From: Cytophagales bacterium
GTDB lineage: Bacteria; Bacteroidota; Bacteroidia; Cytophagales; Flammeovirgaceae
NCBI GenBank assembly: GCA_025056215.1
Contig: JANWWC010000005.1
Coordinates: forward strand, 1-64,000
DNA length: 64,000 nt
Direction: 5' to 3'
Position 1 is the first letter of the stretch. Every line of letters begins with the position of its first letter. The notes under the pieces are model-generated. The model did not search any database. It was given only the letters and a program-made list of their open reading frames with translations, and had not been told where the DNA came from. The position numbers and the translations under genes are program-made. Shown here piece after piece: positions 37,149 to 45,491 of this stretch.

Positions 37149-37506
37149 TTAGAATAGCATCAACAGTAAGTATTAGAATTTCCATAAGGACGCGAATAAC
37201 TATCTCAATGAGAACTTGTATAAAAATTGCGCGCAATATTTCTTTCACGTAAGAAGGTTGTTTGCGGCATCCATAAGGGGCAGTAGGTCGATAGACAACC
37301 GAAGGTTTGGTCTCAGGCTCAGAGATTGGTTCTTTCTCTTTTTGAGGTCGAACGTAAATTTCTTCTCGGAAAGTGGTGTCTTTTGTAAAAGGAGGAGGAG
37401 TGCAGAAGAATTGGTAAGTTTTAGAGAGCCCGCTTCCATAGGAAGACAAACATAAGAGTAGAAAAATTGTTATTATAAAAACTCTTGTAGCCGTGAATGC
37501 TCTCAT
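37144..37506 (-). CDS. Small exported protein of unknown function with C-terminal hydrophobic helix
   Basis: A 120-residue frame with a signal-like N-terminus (MRAFTATRVFIITIFLLLCLSS), a Pro/Glu/Lys-rich middle with two cysteines (FFCTPPPF and YGCRKQP), and a final hydrophobic stretch (IFIQVLIEIVIRVLMEILIL). No family recognised. The signal peptide and the shared terminator support a real gene. However, an opposing open frame of 79 codons occupies part of it, so I keep moderate confidence. It is divergent from the YceI gene. Confidence 0.5.
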   Translation of the reverse strand: MRAFTATRVFIITIFLLLCLSSYGSGLSKTYQFFCTPPPFTKDTTFREEIYVRPQKEKEPISEPETKPSVVYRPTAPYGCRKQPSYVKEILRAIFIQVLIEIVIRVLMEILILTVDAILR

Positions 37507-37522
37507 AAAACTTAATGTATGT

Positions 37523-38095
37523 ATGCGAAATATACTTTTAAAACGGATAGCTCCTAAAATATGTTTAGCCTTTATATGTTGTTTTTATGTTGTCTTTTTG
37601 CAAGCACAAACGTGGAAAATAAAGCAGGCAAATGTTCACTTTAGAATTAAAAATGCAGGCATATACGTAGAAGGCAGTTTCGCTAAATACGGCGTGAATT
37701 CCATGAAATTCGATACACTTCACCTTGAGCAAAGTTTCATAGATATTTTTGTAGAAGTTGCTTCTATTAACACAGAAAATAAAACGCGAGATAAACATTT
37801 GCTTGCAGAAGATTTTTTTGACGCTCAGCAACATCCTATTATCCAAATCAAGAGTCAGCGCATTGCAAAAAAACAAAATCAGGAATATGTAGGTTTTTTT
37901 GAGGTGAAAATTAAAGGAATTGTTCAAACGATGGAGATTCCTTTCACTTTTCAGAGAACTGGAAATAGCGCCACTTGGGAAGCTAAATGGCAATTGGATA
38001 GAACAAAATTTAATGTAGGAAATCAGAATATGATTGCTAAAATTACTATGTCGAATATAGTAGAGGTACACGTAAAACTCATCGGAGAGAGTTAG
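37523..38095 (+). CDS. YceI family periplasmic protein
   Basis: A 190-residue protein with a signal peptide ending in LQAQ. The mature lipocalin-like YceI beta barrel is seen in TWKIKQANVHFRIKNAGIYVEGSFAKY, the conserved NTENKTRDKHLLAEDFFDAQQHPIIQIKS segment (~70-100, in two blocks) and TKFNVGNQNMI. YceI proteins bind isoprenoid or polyisoprenoid lipids. The ATG at 37523 gives a better signal peptide than the in-frame ATG at 37493, which would overlap the divergent gene. Confidence 0.88.
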   Translation: MRNILLKRIAPKICLAFICCFYVVFLQAQTWKIKQANVHFRIKNAGIYVEGSFAKYGVNSMKFDTLHLEQSFIDIFVEVASINTENKTRDKHLLAEDFFDAQQHPIIQIKSQRIAKKQNQEYVGFFEVKIKGIVQTMEIPFTFQRTGNSATWEAKWQLDRTKFNVGNQNMIAKITMSNIVEVHVKLIGES

Positions 38096-38155
38096 TTTTT
38101 GCAAAGATTTTTATATGCCAATCTCAAAACTTATATTTGTAAAAAGTGTATTTTT

Positions 38156-38665
38156 ATGGCGATCATCCAATCAGTTCGAGGATTTACGCCCACATGGCAA
38201 GAGGGTTGCTTTTTTGCAGAAAATGCAGTGCTCATCGGAGATGTTGTTTTAGGAAAGCATTGTAGTGTCTGGTTTAATACAGTTCTACGCGGCGATGTAA
38301 ATTATATTCGCATAGGTGATAATACTAATATTCAAGACGGAACTGTAATACACGGCACCTACCAAAAATACGGAACTACTATCGGAAATGGGGTTTCTAT
38401 CGGGCATTCGGCTGTTATTCATGGTTGTACCATTCAAGATAATTGTCTAATAGGGATGGGCGCTATTATATTAGACGGGGCTGTCATACAAGAAGGTTCA
38501 TTAATAGCGGCAGGTGCTGTAGTGTTGGAGCACACTATTACAGAGGCAAAACATCTCTATGCTGGAATTCCTGCTAAAAAAATCAAACCTCTTTCTGATG
38601 AGATGTTAGAAGCCATTCGCCGCAACGCAAACCAATATTTGATGTACAAAGAATGGTACTCTTAA
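38156..38665 (+). CDS. Gamma-class carbonic anhydrase-like hexapeptide protein
   Basis: A 169-residue left-handed beta-helix protein. It shows repeated hexapeptides (IGDVVLG, IGDNTNIQDGTVIHG, IGNGVSIGHSAVIHG, LIGMGAIILDGAVIQEG, LIAAGAVV). The three zinc-ligand-type histidines are in IHG and IGHSAVIHG. It belongs to the YrdA/PaaY gamma-carbonic-anhydrase group, whose activity is proven in only a few members. The start at 38156 gives the canonical N-terminus (MAIIQSVRGFTPTWQ). Confidence 0.9.
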   Translation: MAIIQSVRGFTPTWQEGCFFAENAVLIGDVVLGKHCSVWFNTVLRGDVNYIRIGDNTNIQDGTVIHGTYQKYGTTIGNGVSIGHSAVIHGCTIQDNCLIGMGAIILDGAVIQEGSLIAAGAVVLEHTITEAKHLYAGIPAKKIKPLSDEMLEAIRRNANQYLMYKEWYS

Positions 38666-38681
38666 AACAAATATCAAAACT

Positions 38682-39200
38682 CTACCAATTTGCTACACTT
38701 TTGTTGAAAATATCGAAAATGATTTGTTCAAAAATAATAGGAATGAGCGACTGCTCTACTTCTCGAAGTGTCTGAGAAGCACTAAAGTCTTGGTAGAAGG
38801 AAAACACTTGCTTAAAGTCTTTTTTTTCTTCTTTGGTGTTAGTGAATTGAACTTCTATTCCAATAGTAAGTCTTTGCAGAGCGGCACTTTGAGTTCCTCC
38901 TGCTTGTGGAGCTAAAGGCGTCGCTTGATAATTAATAATTCTTCCTTCGAACTGAATGTCGCCATTTTCATTTACTAAAATGAGTTTTGTATTTCGTTGG
39001 AAATACTCTTTGAGTTCTTCTGTAAAACGAATAGCGATGTTGGCAGGTCCTTCTGCTGTTTCGTTGTAAAAATTAGCAATGCTAATGGTTTTGATGGTAG
39101 GAGGGAGGTTAGCGCCTGTAAAAGTAATGACACTTTTAGCACATGCCCCAATTCCACACAGCAAGCAGATTACGACAAGTCGAAAAAGGTTCTGCATCAT
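38682..39200 (-). CDS. lptE: LptE family lipopolysaccharide-assembly lipoprotein
   Basis: A 172-residue outer-membrane lipoprotein. Lipobox GIGAC (Cys20) follows a hydrophobic signal. The mature domain begins with ITFTGANLPPTIKTISIANFYNET and contains FTEELKEYFQRNTKLILV, the LptE pattern of Bacteroidota. It would plug the LptD barrel. The start codon (ATGATG at 39200/39197) overlaps the stop of the LytTR regulator gene, implying coupling. lptD is not in the window. Confidence 0.88.
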   Translation of the reverse strand: MMQNLFRLVVICLLCGIGACAKSVITFTGANLPPTIKTISIANFYNETAEGPANIAIRFTEELKEYFQRNTKLILVNENGDIQFEGRIINYQATPLAPQAGGTQSAALQRLTIGIEVQFTNTKEEKKDFKQVFSFYQDFSASQTLREVEQSLIPIIFEQIIFDIFNKSVANW

Positions 39201-39889
39201 ATTATACCGAGTCTTTCCATAAGAGCGTTCTTATAAGAAGCTCCTACAGGTACAGTTTTTTTCTGAATCGTAATGTTCATATCTTCGATTTGATCAATCT
39301 TAGAAGCGTTTACAATAAATGAACGATGCACTCTTACAAAGTCGTTCGAGGAAAGTTTTGCTTCCATAGCTTTCATAGTAGAGTGAACGATGTGCTTTTT
39401 GTCGGTGTTGGTGTGAATAATAACGTAATCTGAGAGCGCTTCCACAAATAAGATGTCTTTTAGCTTGATGCGAATGATTTTTCCGTCTGATTTTACGTAA
39501 ATATCTTCCTTGTTGTGAGTATCTAGAATGGTTTTATTCAAGTTATCGCGAACCTTATTTACTGCTTTGATAAACCTTGAATATTGCGCGGGTTTCACAA
39601 TATAATCGGCGATGTTTAAGTCGAAAGCTTCGATGGCTTGGTCGCGCCTTCCTGTGATGATTATATATTGCACTGATGGATTATTCAAGGCACTTACTAA
39701 CTCCATTCCACTCATGTCAGGCATGTCAATATCTAAAAAGACCATATCGACACTTTCTCGTTTAAGCGTGTTATAGGCTTCTATGCCATCTTTGCATTCG
39801 GCGATCAATTCAAGTCCCTCCGTTTTTCGGACCATTTGCCGTACAATATCACGAGAGATTTCATCGTCATCAACAATTATGCAAGTCAT
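39197..39889 (-). CDS. LytTR-family response regulator
   Basis: A 230-residue two-component regulator. The receiver domain (1-~120) shows the acidic pocket DDDEISRD, the phospho-acceptor in MVFLDIDMPDMSG (Asp near 53), and the late IADYIVKPAQYSRF (Lys). A LytTR DNA-binding domain (~135-230) has FVEALSDYVIIHT and VRVHRSFIVNASKIDQIE. No histidine kinase is next to it. Its stop overlaps the start of lptE by 4 nt, so the two genes are co-transcribed. Confidence 0.92.
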   Translation of the reverse strand: MTCIIVDDDEISRDIVRQMVRKTEGLELIAECKDGIEAYNTLKRESVDMVFLDIDMPDMSGMELVSALNNPSVQYIIITGRRDQAIEAFDLNIADYIVKPAQYSRFIKAVNKVRDNLNKTILDTHNKEDIYVKSDGKIIRIKLKDILFVEALSDYVIIHTNTDKKHIVHSTMKAMEAKLSSNDFVRVHRSFIVNASKIDQIEDMNITIQKKTVPVGASYKNALMERLGII

Positions 39890-39992
39890 GTTTTTAAAGG
39901 ATTATTTTGCAATGCTAATATAATCAAATCAAGGCAAAAAAGAACTTACGCTCCACTTTTTGCCTAAAATTTGGTCGTTCTAAAGATTCTTC

Positions 39993-40109
39993 TTAAGCTC
40001 TTTTAAGAATGATGGGTGCATGCTTCGCATAAGTAGGGCATGTTTTATAAGAACAAGCCGAAATCAAACCTAAGATTGTAATACCAAGTATTAAAATGAC
40101 TTTTTTCAT
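39993..40109 (-). CDS. Very small lipoprotein (38 aa)
   Basis: An ATG at 40109 (minus) opens 38 codons ending in TAA at 39993-39995. The product begins MKKVILILGITILGLISACS, a full lipoprotein signal with lipobox ISAC (Cys19). The mature peptide has only 20 residues and contains KTCPTYAKHA. A hydrophobic signal with a correct lipobox is unlikely by chance. Cys-Pro-Thr-Tyr tails occur in other tiny Bacteroidota lipoproteins, but function is unknown. It is divergent from the gene at 40287. Confidence 0.7.
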   Translation of the reverse strand: MKKVILILGITILGLISACSYKTCPTYAKHAPIILKRA

Positions 40110-40286
40110 AGATAGTTAAATTTTAAGTTTAACATTACAAATATACGAAAAAAATCTTTTTAAAAAAATAACTCATTCGCATACACGAATTTTTAGTGTA
40201 AGTTGTTAAGTGAAAAATACCATACAGTTAGTATGGAAAATTTAATTTTTTTGTCGATATTGCTTTAAAATTTAACCTTTTAAGTG

Positions 40287-40745
40287 ATGAAAAGACTAAT
40301 TTTTTTGGTAGTATCGATAACAATACTTTTTGAAGTAGGATATTCCCAAAGTGCTATTACTTCTATGAAGCCAATTATGGAAATGGGATATCAGTTTGTA
40401 AATGAGATAGAAAAACAAATGGGAAGTAACGCAATCGTTCAGCGCGCAGAATTTGATTTTGCTTTTGATGATAATTTTAGTTATGTAGATGTATCGCCAG
40501 AGCTAAAATATGTAATCGCTGCTTTGGGAGACGAACAAATTAATGATATTTCTCTTATGGTATATCGGAAAGTAAATAATCAATGGACATTGTTAGCACA
40601 AGATAATGAGAATTCTCCTAAGGCTTTAGTAGAGTTTACTCCCTCTAAACAAGAGGAATACGCTATCGATGTTCGCGTAAATTCGTATAAGAACACTCAG
40701 AAAATAGGACATGTCGCAACTTTTATTTTAGTAACCAAAAAGTAA
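40287..40745 (+). CDS. Exported protein of unknown function
   Basis: A 152-residue protein. The signal peptide (MKRLIFLVVSITILFEVGYSQS) and the start at 40287 (an in-frame GTG lies 3 nt earlier) are clear. The mature domain is acidic and beta-rich with VDVSPELKYVIAALGDEQINDISLMVYRK and ends EYAIDVRVNSYKNTQKIGHVATFILVTK. The shape suggests a small jelly-roll or PPC-like fold, but I do not recognise a named family. It is convergent with the site-2 protease gene. Confidence 0.7.
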   Translation: MKRLIFLVVSITILFEVGYSQSAITSMKPIMEMGYQFVNEIEKQMGSNAIVQRAEFDFAFDDNFSYVDVSPELKYVIAALGDEQINDISLMVYRKVNNQWTLLAQDNENSPKALVEFTPSKQEEYAIDVRVNSYKNTQKIGHVATFILVTKK

Positions 40746-40756
40746 GATTGAGAATA

Positions 40757-41875
40757 TTATCGAATGATAAGAGGTTCTGGCGAAAAACATAAGACAAATA
40801 TTATGAGAGCGGCAAATCCTAAGAGCTTGCGCGGGAAATTAAGTGGTTTTTGATCGTATGTTGTGGGATGATATACTCCTAAAATTCTTCCGATTAGAAA
40901 ACTCATAGCGAGCCATCCTTGAAATCCTGTTATTTCTGGAAAGTAAGATTTTACAAAAAATTGAAAAGTGAACACCGCCACTGCTAATAGAAGCACACTT
41001 AAAGAGTTCTCGAAAATACGACTAAACACAAGATACAAGAAAAAAATGTACAAAGGAGTTCCCCATAGTAAAGTATCGAGGTTGTCGTGAATAGAGAAGC
41101 TATCTATTCCTCCGATCACCGTAAGAAGAATCAGAAATAAAGGAGAAATAATGCGATGCCATTTAGCGCCCATAAGTCCATAAAGAATGTGCCCTCCGTC
41201 CATTTGCCCAACTGGAAATAAATTAAGTGCCGTAAAAAAACAGGCTAAAAAACCTGCCAAGAGAAATGGATAATGCATAATTTCATATTCATTGGGTAAG
41301 AGACTTTTATCTGCTACAAATTCTCTAAAAAGATAAAAAAGCAGATTATCGCCCATGATAATCTTAATTTCTTGATTCTGATAAACATATTGTGCATAAT
41401 CTAATCCGAATTGGGCATATTCTGGGTGGATTGTGAAAATGTGTTCTGGGGGAGGGAGATGAGTAAAGCCATAGTAAACTACTCCTAAAGCTACTAAAAA
41501 GCCTGCTAATGGTCCCGCAATTCCGACGTCGAAAAACTCTTTTCTGCTTCTGGGAGAGCTTTCAATCCGGATAAAAGCTCCCATGGTTCCGATGCTTGGC
41601 ATTAAACTTCCGAACCACATCGGGATGTAGTAAGGAAGAGTTACATTTAATCTGTAAAACTTAGCAGTAAAGTAATGACCAAACTCATGAGCGGTTAGGA
41701 TTCCTAAAAAAGGTAGAGAAAAATAAAGCCCTCCTAAAAATTCTTGATAAGAAATGGTGTTTTCTGAAAAAAAATAGGTTTTGCCTGTTATCCACTCCGC
41801 TCCTGCTAAGGTAGTAGTGAGTAAAGTAATACAAAACAGTAAAAGATGAATGATGTTTCGATGCTGCTTTAGCAT
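40757..41875 (-). CDS. M50 (site-2-protease-like) membrane metalloprotease
   Basis: A 372-residue intramembrane zinc protease. The active-site helix is ILTAHEFGHYFTAKFY (HExxH at residues 63-67). The second motif NLFPVGQMDGGHILYGLMG supplies the Asp ligand. Several other hydrophobic segments are present. There is no PDZ domain, as in the compact Bacteroidota and cyanobacterial (EGY1-like) forms. Substrates could be anti-sigma factors or other membrane proteins; none is adjacent. Confidence 0.9.
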   Translation of the reverse strand: MLKQHRNIIHLLLFCITLLTTTLAGAEWITGKTYFFSENTISYQEFLGGLYFSLPFLGILTAHEFGHYFTAKFYRLNVTLPYYIPMWFGSLMPSIGTMGAFIRIESSPRSRKEFFDVGIAGPLAGFLVALGVVYYGFTHLPPPEHIFTIHPEYAQFGLDYAQYVYQNQEIKIIMGDNLLFYLFREFVADKSLLPNEYEIMHYPFLLAGFLACFFTALNLFPVGQMDGGHILYGLMGAKWHRIISPLFLILLTVIGGIDSFSIHDNLDTLLWGTPLYIFFLYLVFSRIFENSLSVLLLAVAVFTFQFFVKSYFPEITGFQGWLAMSFLIGRILGVYHPTTYDQKPLNFPRKLLGFAALIIFVLCFSPEPLIIR

Positions 41876-41981
41876 ATTGCATAGAAATTTTAAGCCAACA
41901 AGTAGCTGAAGGCAAATTTAAGTTTCAAGATTTGAATTTTCTTTTTCGAAAGAATTCTTTATTTGAAGAAACAGCGCGTAA

Positions 41982-42668
41982 TTACAAGATTCTTTTCGCT
42001 TTTACAAAATAGGTATTCCAATAGTCCGAAAATAGGCTTTCTTCTCTTACGCCTGCACTTGTAGAAGCATGAATAAATAGAATATCTTGCTTAGTAATTT
42101 TACTTATCATTCCTACGTGTGTGATGCGATTATTTCCTCCTGGATAGGTAAAAAAGACTAAATCACAGAGTTGGAGTTGTTGTTTATTTACTTCTTTTCC
42201 TATTTCAGCCTGTTCTCGCGAAGTACGCGGAAGTTCTAATCCAATTTCACGAAAGCTGACAACCATCAAGCCTGAACAATCAATCCCTGAAAAATCCATG
42301 CCGCCGAGTTTATGTCGGGTGCCTATATAGGACCGAGCCTTTTCAAGCACAATTTTTTGCTCTTGTATTAAAACGTCGTCAGATGAGGGCATACTGTGTT
42401 GTTGCAAGGCAGGAGAAGAGTTTTTTTTAGAGCTTTTTTCTTCATGAATCGGGATTTCCTTTACAGAGTCCTGTAGGGGAGATGTTTTAGCAGTAGTTTT
42501 ACCTGTTAATTGATTTTTTTTTCCGTAAACGGCATTAGAGGTAAAAAAACGGATTTCTCTCTTGATAATCTGGGAATTTTTAGATGATTTATACACAGGT
42601 CCTGTACTTTGACAAGAAAGCATACTACTAGAGATGCTTATCCCTATAAGCAAAATAGCGATTCTCAT
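41982..42668 (-). CDS. NlpC/P60 peptidase lipoprotein
   Basis: A 228-residue predicted lipoprotein (lipobox SSMLSC) with a C-terminal NlpC/P60 domain. The catalytic Cys is in FSGIDCSGLMVVSFREIGL, the His in RITHVGMISKI and the third polar residue in ILFIHASTSAG. Such enzymes cut the D-Glu to meso-DAP bond in peptidoglycan stems. A low-complexity, Ser/Lys-rich linker (~60-105) separates the lipid anchor from the domain. A strong terminator (42731-42759) separates it from the upstream gene. Confidence 0.9.
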   Translation of the reverse strand: MRIAILLIGISISSSMLSCQSTGPVYKSSKNSQIIKREIRFFTSNAVYGKKNQLTGKTTAKTSPLQDSVKEIPIHEEKSSKKNSSPALQQHSMPSSDDVLIQEQKIVLEKARSYIGTRHKLGGMDFSGIDCSGLMVVSFREIGLELPRTSREQAEIGKEVNKQQLQLCDLVFFTYPGGNNRITHVGMISKITKQDILFIHASTSAGVREESLFSDYWNTYFVKAKRIL

Positions 42669-42730
42669 GGTAGAAAGGATTATTTGGTTTTTTGCAATGT
42701 GCTCAAATTTAATTTTTTCAAAAGAAAGAA

Positions 42731-42759
42731 AAAAGCTCTAAACATGTTTTAGAGCTTTC
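42731..42759 (-). terminator. Terminator of the 44151-42796 gene
   Basis: On the minus strand a perfect 11-bp stem, AAAGCTCTAAA (42732-42742 on plus) with its complement at 42748-42758, has a short loop and is followed by a T-rich tail (TTTTTTCTTTC). Confidence 0.8.
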
Positions 42760-42795
42760 TATGTGGTTGGTCAAAATTAAGCGAATGTGAAAAGG

Positions 42796-44151
42796 TCACT
42801 TTTTTTTATCAGTTGTCATGCAATAAGATTTAACGGGTATTTTTTCCTCCTTTATTTTCTTATCGGCTTTGTAGTACTGGATATTGATTTCTTTTTCATG
42901 GAGCACGAAGTTATACTTATTTCCTTTGCTAGATTTAATTACCAAGGCATTTTGGTTGCTAATATCGAGTTGTATATCGTATTGGCGTTTGCCTACAAAA
43001 TCTCCTAAGTCTATGTCTCCGTACAAGATATGTTGTATTTCTCCTTCATTTTTAATAACCACTTCGCATGGTAGTTTAGAACTCTTCAAAGTGAGTTTGT
43101 TGTGCTCTATTTTCTTTTCATCAAAGTGAGTTTCTACGATTTTAATCTCTCCTTGATTCACTCCTTTCATTTCATACAAATAGTTGTATTGATCGTATAT
43201 CCAATACTCGTTCCCTTTTCTTAGAAGTACGTAGTCGTCGTACATTTCTTCTATTTCGAAGTCAGTCGTGATTTTATCGGCTGTTTTTTTACGCTCTCGC
43301 AGCCATTTTTCGCTGTTTAACCATCTAATATCTCTATCATAGAGAGCACGCGCTAATTCTAATTTTTTAGCCTTAGAAGTAGGGCTTAAATTGCTATTCT
43401 GAATATTGGCTACTACTCTGTTGTATTCTTTTTCAAATAGCCGCGAGCGAGATTTCTGTAAGAATGATTCAAAGTGTTTAGCTGTATAGATAACTTTTTC
43501 TTTAGGTTGCTCAGGTGCTTTTTCGATTTCGGCAGTTGGTATTTCAGCATCTATGATTTCTTCTTTGGAGCTTTCTACCGCTTCTTGTATTTCTATAGGG
43601 GGCTTTGAAACGCGAGGTTGCGCCTTAATTTCTTGTGTTTCATCAAATTCAAAAATTGTCTTGTCGTCTTCTCCTGCCTTTATGTCTGGGTTGGTTTTTA
43701 TTTTTAAAGTTCCTTTTCGATTTGATGCGACATTTGTACCGACAGCAGGCATCGCATATCCACCTTTTGCTACGTATTTTTGATAATTACGGGCTCTCAT
43801 GGAGAAAATTTTAGGTTCCATATATCGGATAGTATTAATTTCCATGGAACCGTAGGTTATAATTTCGTTTCCTTCATTTTTCTGAAAAGAAATATAACCA
43901 CTCTGAGGCAATTCATCGAGCTCTATGAGATAGTTATTAATAGGGTATTGCTTTGAGGAGCGTGTATTTCGATCATATACATGAAATTCCATTTCGCGAG
44001 TATCTTGCAAGAGAAGTTTGATTTTGCCATCATCAGTTTTAGTAGCTACAAAAAGTACTGGAGGAGATTGAAAAATTCGGCGTTTTGCAACTTGTGCGTA
44101 AATTGCATTTGTAGTTATTAATAAAAATGCGGAAAGTAACCAATATTGCAT
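42796..44151 (-). CDS. Exported protein of unknown function
   Basis: A 451-residue protein with a signal peptide (MQYWLLSAFLLITTNAIYAQ). A beta-rich N-terminal domain (~21-135) is followed by a Glu/Pro/Ile-rich linker (~170-225), a helical Lys/Glu-rich segment (~228-290) and a second beta-rich domain with FVGKRQYDIQLDI. The C-terminus is basic. No family recognised. The domain layout suggests a periplasmic or surface protein. It stands alone between convergent or divergent neighbours and has its own terminator. Confidence 0.7.
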   Translation of the reverse strand: MQYWLLSAFLLITTNAIYAQVAKRRIFQSPPVLFVATKTDDGKIKLLLQDTREMEFHVYDRNTRSSKQYPINNYLIELDELPQSGYISFQKNEGNEIITYGSMEINTIRYMEPKIFSMRARNYQKYVAKGGYAMPAVGTNVASNRKGTLKIKTNPDIKAGEDDKTIFEFDETQEIKAQPRVSKPPIEIQEAVESSKEEIIDAEIPTAEIEKAPEQPKEKVIYTAKHFESFLQKSRSRLFEKEYNRVVANIQNSNLSPTSKAKKLELARALYDRDIRWLNSEKWLRERKKTADKITTDFEIEEMYDDYVLLRKGNEYWIYDQYNYLYEMKGVNQGEIKIVETHFDEKKIEHNKLTLKSSKLPCEVVIKNEGEIQHILYGDIDLGDFVGKRQYDIQLDISNQNALVIKSSKGNKYNFVLHEKEINIQYYKADKKIKEEKIPVKSYCMTTDKKK

Positions 44152-44349
44152 GACTTAAAAGTTTTTCATTGTATTTTTACGATAGATTAACGCTCTTGAT
44201 TTGAATTTATTTTTTAAATACTAAGTTTTTTTAAGAAAATGAAAAGGTTGAAAAATTTTCTTTAAAAAGTGCTGTTTTTATTGGAAAATACAATAAAATT
44301 AATTTTCTTATAAGTATATTTAAAGTAACAAAAGAAATCGAGATTCGCC

Positions 44350-44763
44350 ATGATAAGAGCTACTTCGCATTCTGTTGTTTCTGAAACTACAGAAGGAATT
44401 ACTGTTTCGGTGTTCGCCAATTATGAGCCAGATTATTCTAATCATTTGCAAAAGCATTACGTGTTTACATACGAAGTAACGATTCATAATAAAAGTGAAT
44501 ATACAGTGCAACTGTTGCGCCGCCAATGGTTTATCTATGACGCAAATGCTTTAGGAGTTCGAACGGTAGAAGGAGAAGGAGTAGTAGGGATGCAGCCCGT
44601 TATTGAACCAGGTCAGAAATACACCTATGTTTCGGGCGCGAACTTAAGAGCTCATTTCGGGAAAATCACAGGCTTTTATACGATGGAACGCCTATTCGAT
44701 GGCAAACAGTTTGCCGTAAAGATACCAGAATTTTCTATGATAGTTCCTTATCGACTCAATTAA
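44350..44763 (+). CDS. apaG: ApaG domain protein
   Basis: A 137-residue beta-sandwich protein of the ApaG/DUF525 family. EGITVSVFANYEPDYS, FTYEVTIHNKSEYTVQLLRRQWFIYDA, EGEGVVGMQPVIEPGQKYTYVSG and FGKITGFYTM are all typical. ApaG is linked to magnesium/cobalt phenotypes in Enterobacteria, with unclear biochemical function. Single gene, convergent with adk. The C-terminus IVPYRLN is the usual ending. Confidence 0.93.
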   Translation: MIRATSHSVVSETTEGITVSVFANYEPDYSNHLQKHYVFTYEVTIHNKSEYTVQLLRRQWFIYDANALGVRTVEGEGVVGMQPVIEPGQKYTYVSGANLRAHFGKITGFYTMERLFDGKQFAVKIPEFSMIVPYRLN

Positions 44764-44795
44764 TGTCGATAAGATTAAGCTCTTATAACAAAAGC

Positions 44796-45371
44796 TTATT
44801 TCTTTTTTTCGATAGCTTCGCAAATTTTTTCAAAAATATCATCAATAAGTCCAACTCCGTAAATGCTTACAAATTTTCCTTGCTGATGATAATAGTCTGC
44901 AACTGGTTTTGTTTCTTCTTGATATACCCGAATTCGATTATTAATTTTTTCTAAATCCTGGTCATCAGTTCTTCCAGAAGTTTTTCCGCGCTCTAAAAGT
45001 CTTTTTCTTAATTCATCTTCTGGTACTTCAAGTGCAATCATAACAGAAATGGGAGTTTTTCGCTCTTCCATAAGAGCATCTAAAGCTTTTGCCTGAGGAA
45101 CAGTGCGCGGAAAGCCATCGAAGATGCATCCCTTAGAGTTCTCTAAAGATTGTAGTTTTTCTTTTACCATGCTAATTACTACCGAATCAGGAACGAGTTC
45201 TCCTTTGTCCATATAACTTTGGGCTAACTTCCCGAGAGGAGTTTCTTCTTTAAGATGTTTTCGAAATAAATCTCCAGTCGAAATATGAGTGAACCCATAT
45301 TTTGCAATAAGTTTCTCACTTTGCGTTCCTTTGCCGGCGCCGGGCGGTCCGAATAATACGATATTGTACAT
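44796..45371 (-). CDS. adk: Adenylate kinase
   Basis: A 191-residue NMP kinase that interconverts AMP, ADP and ATP. Walker A VLFGPPGAGKGTQSEKL, the AMP-binding STGDLFRKHL, the FDGFPRTVPQAKAL signature and RLLERGKTSGRTDD are all present. It is the short form: the LID is short and lacks the zinc cysteines. The ~190-residue length is normal for Bacteroidota. It is a single gene convergent with apaG. Confidence 0.96.
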   Translation of the reverse strand: MYNIVLFGPPGAGKGTQSEKLIAKYGFTHISTGDLFRKHLKEETPLGKLAQSYMDKGELVPDSVVISMVKEKLQSLENSKGCIFDGFPRTVPQAKALDALMEERKTPISVMIALEVPEDELRKRLLERGKTSGRTDDQDLEKINNRIRVYQEETKPVADYYHQQGKFVSIYGVGLIDDIFEKICEAIEKKK

Positions 45372-45491
45372 TTTTACTAAAATTTGAATGCTGAATGTAA
45401 CAAAGTCTTAAAACAGTTTTAAATCTAAAGAAAAGTTGTGAAATTTTTGCAAAAAATCTACCTTCTTAAATTCTTTCTATAAATTCGCTGT

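Noticed and set aside
37565-38104. 179-codon minus-strand ORF opposite the YceI gene
   Set aside because: The plus strand encodes a clear YceI protein with a signal peptide; the antisense frame lacks motifs.
40220-40236. Inverted repeat CCATAC-N5-GTATGG upstream of 40287
   Set aside because: The arms are only 6 bp with no nearby regulator; too weak to call as an operator.
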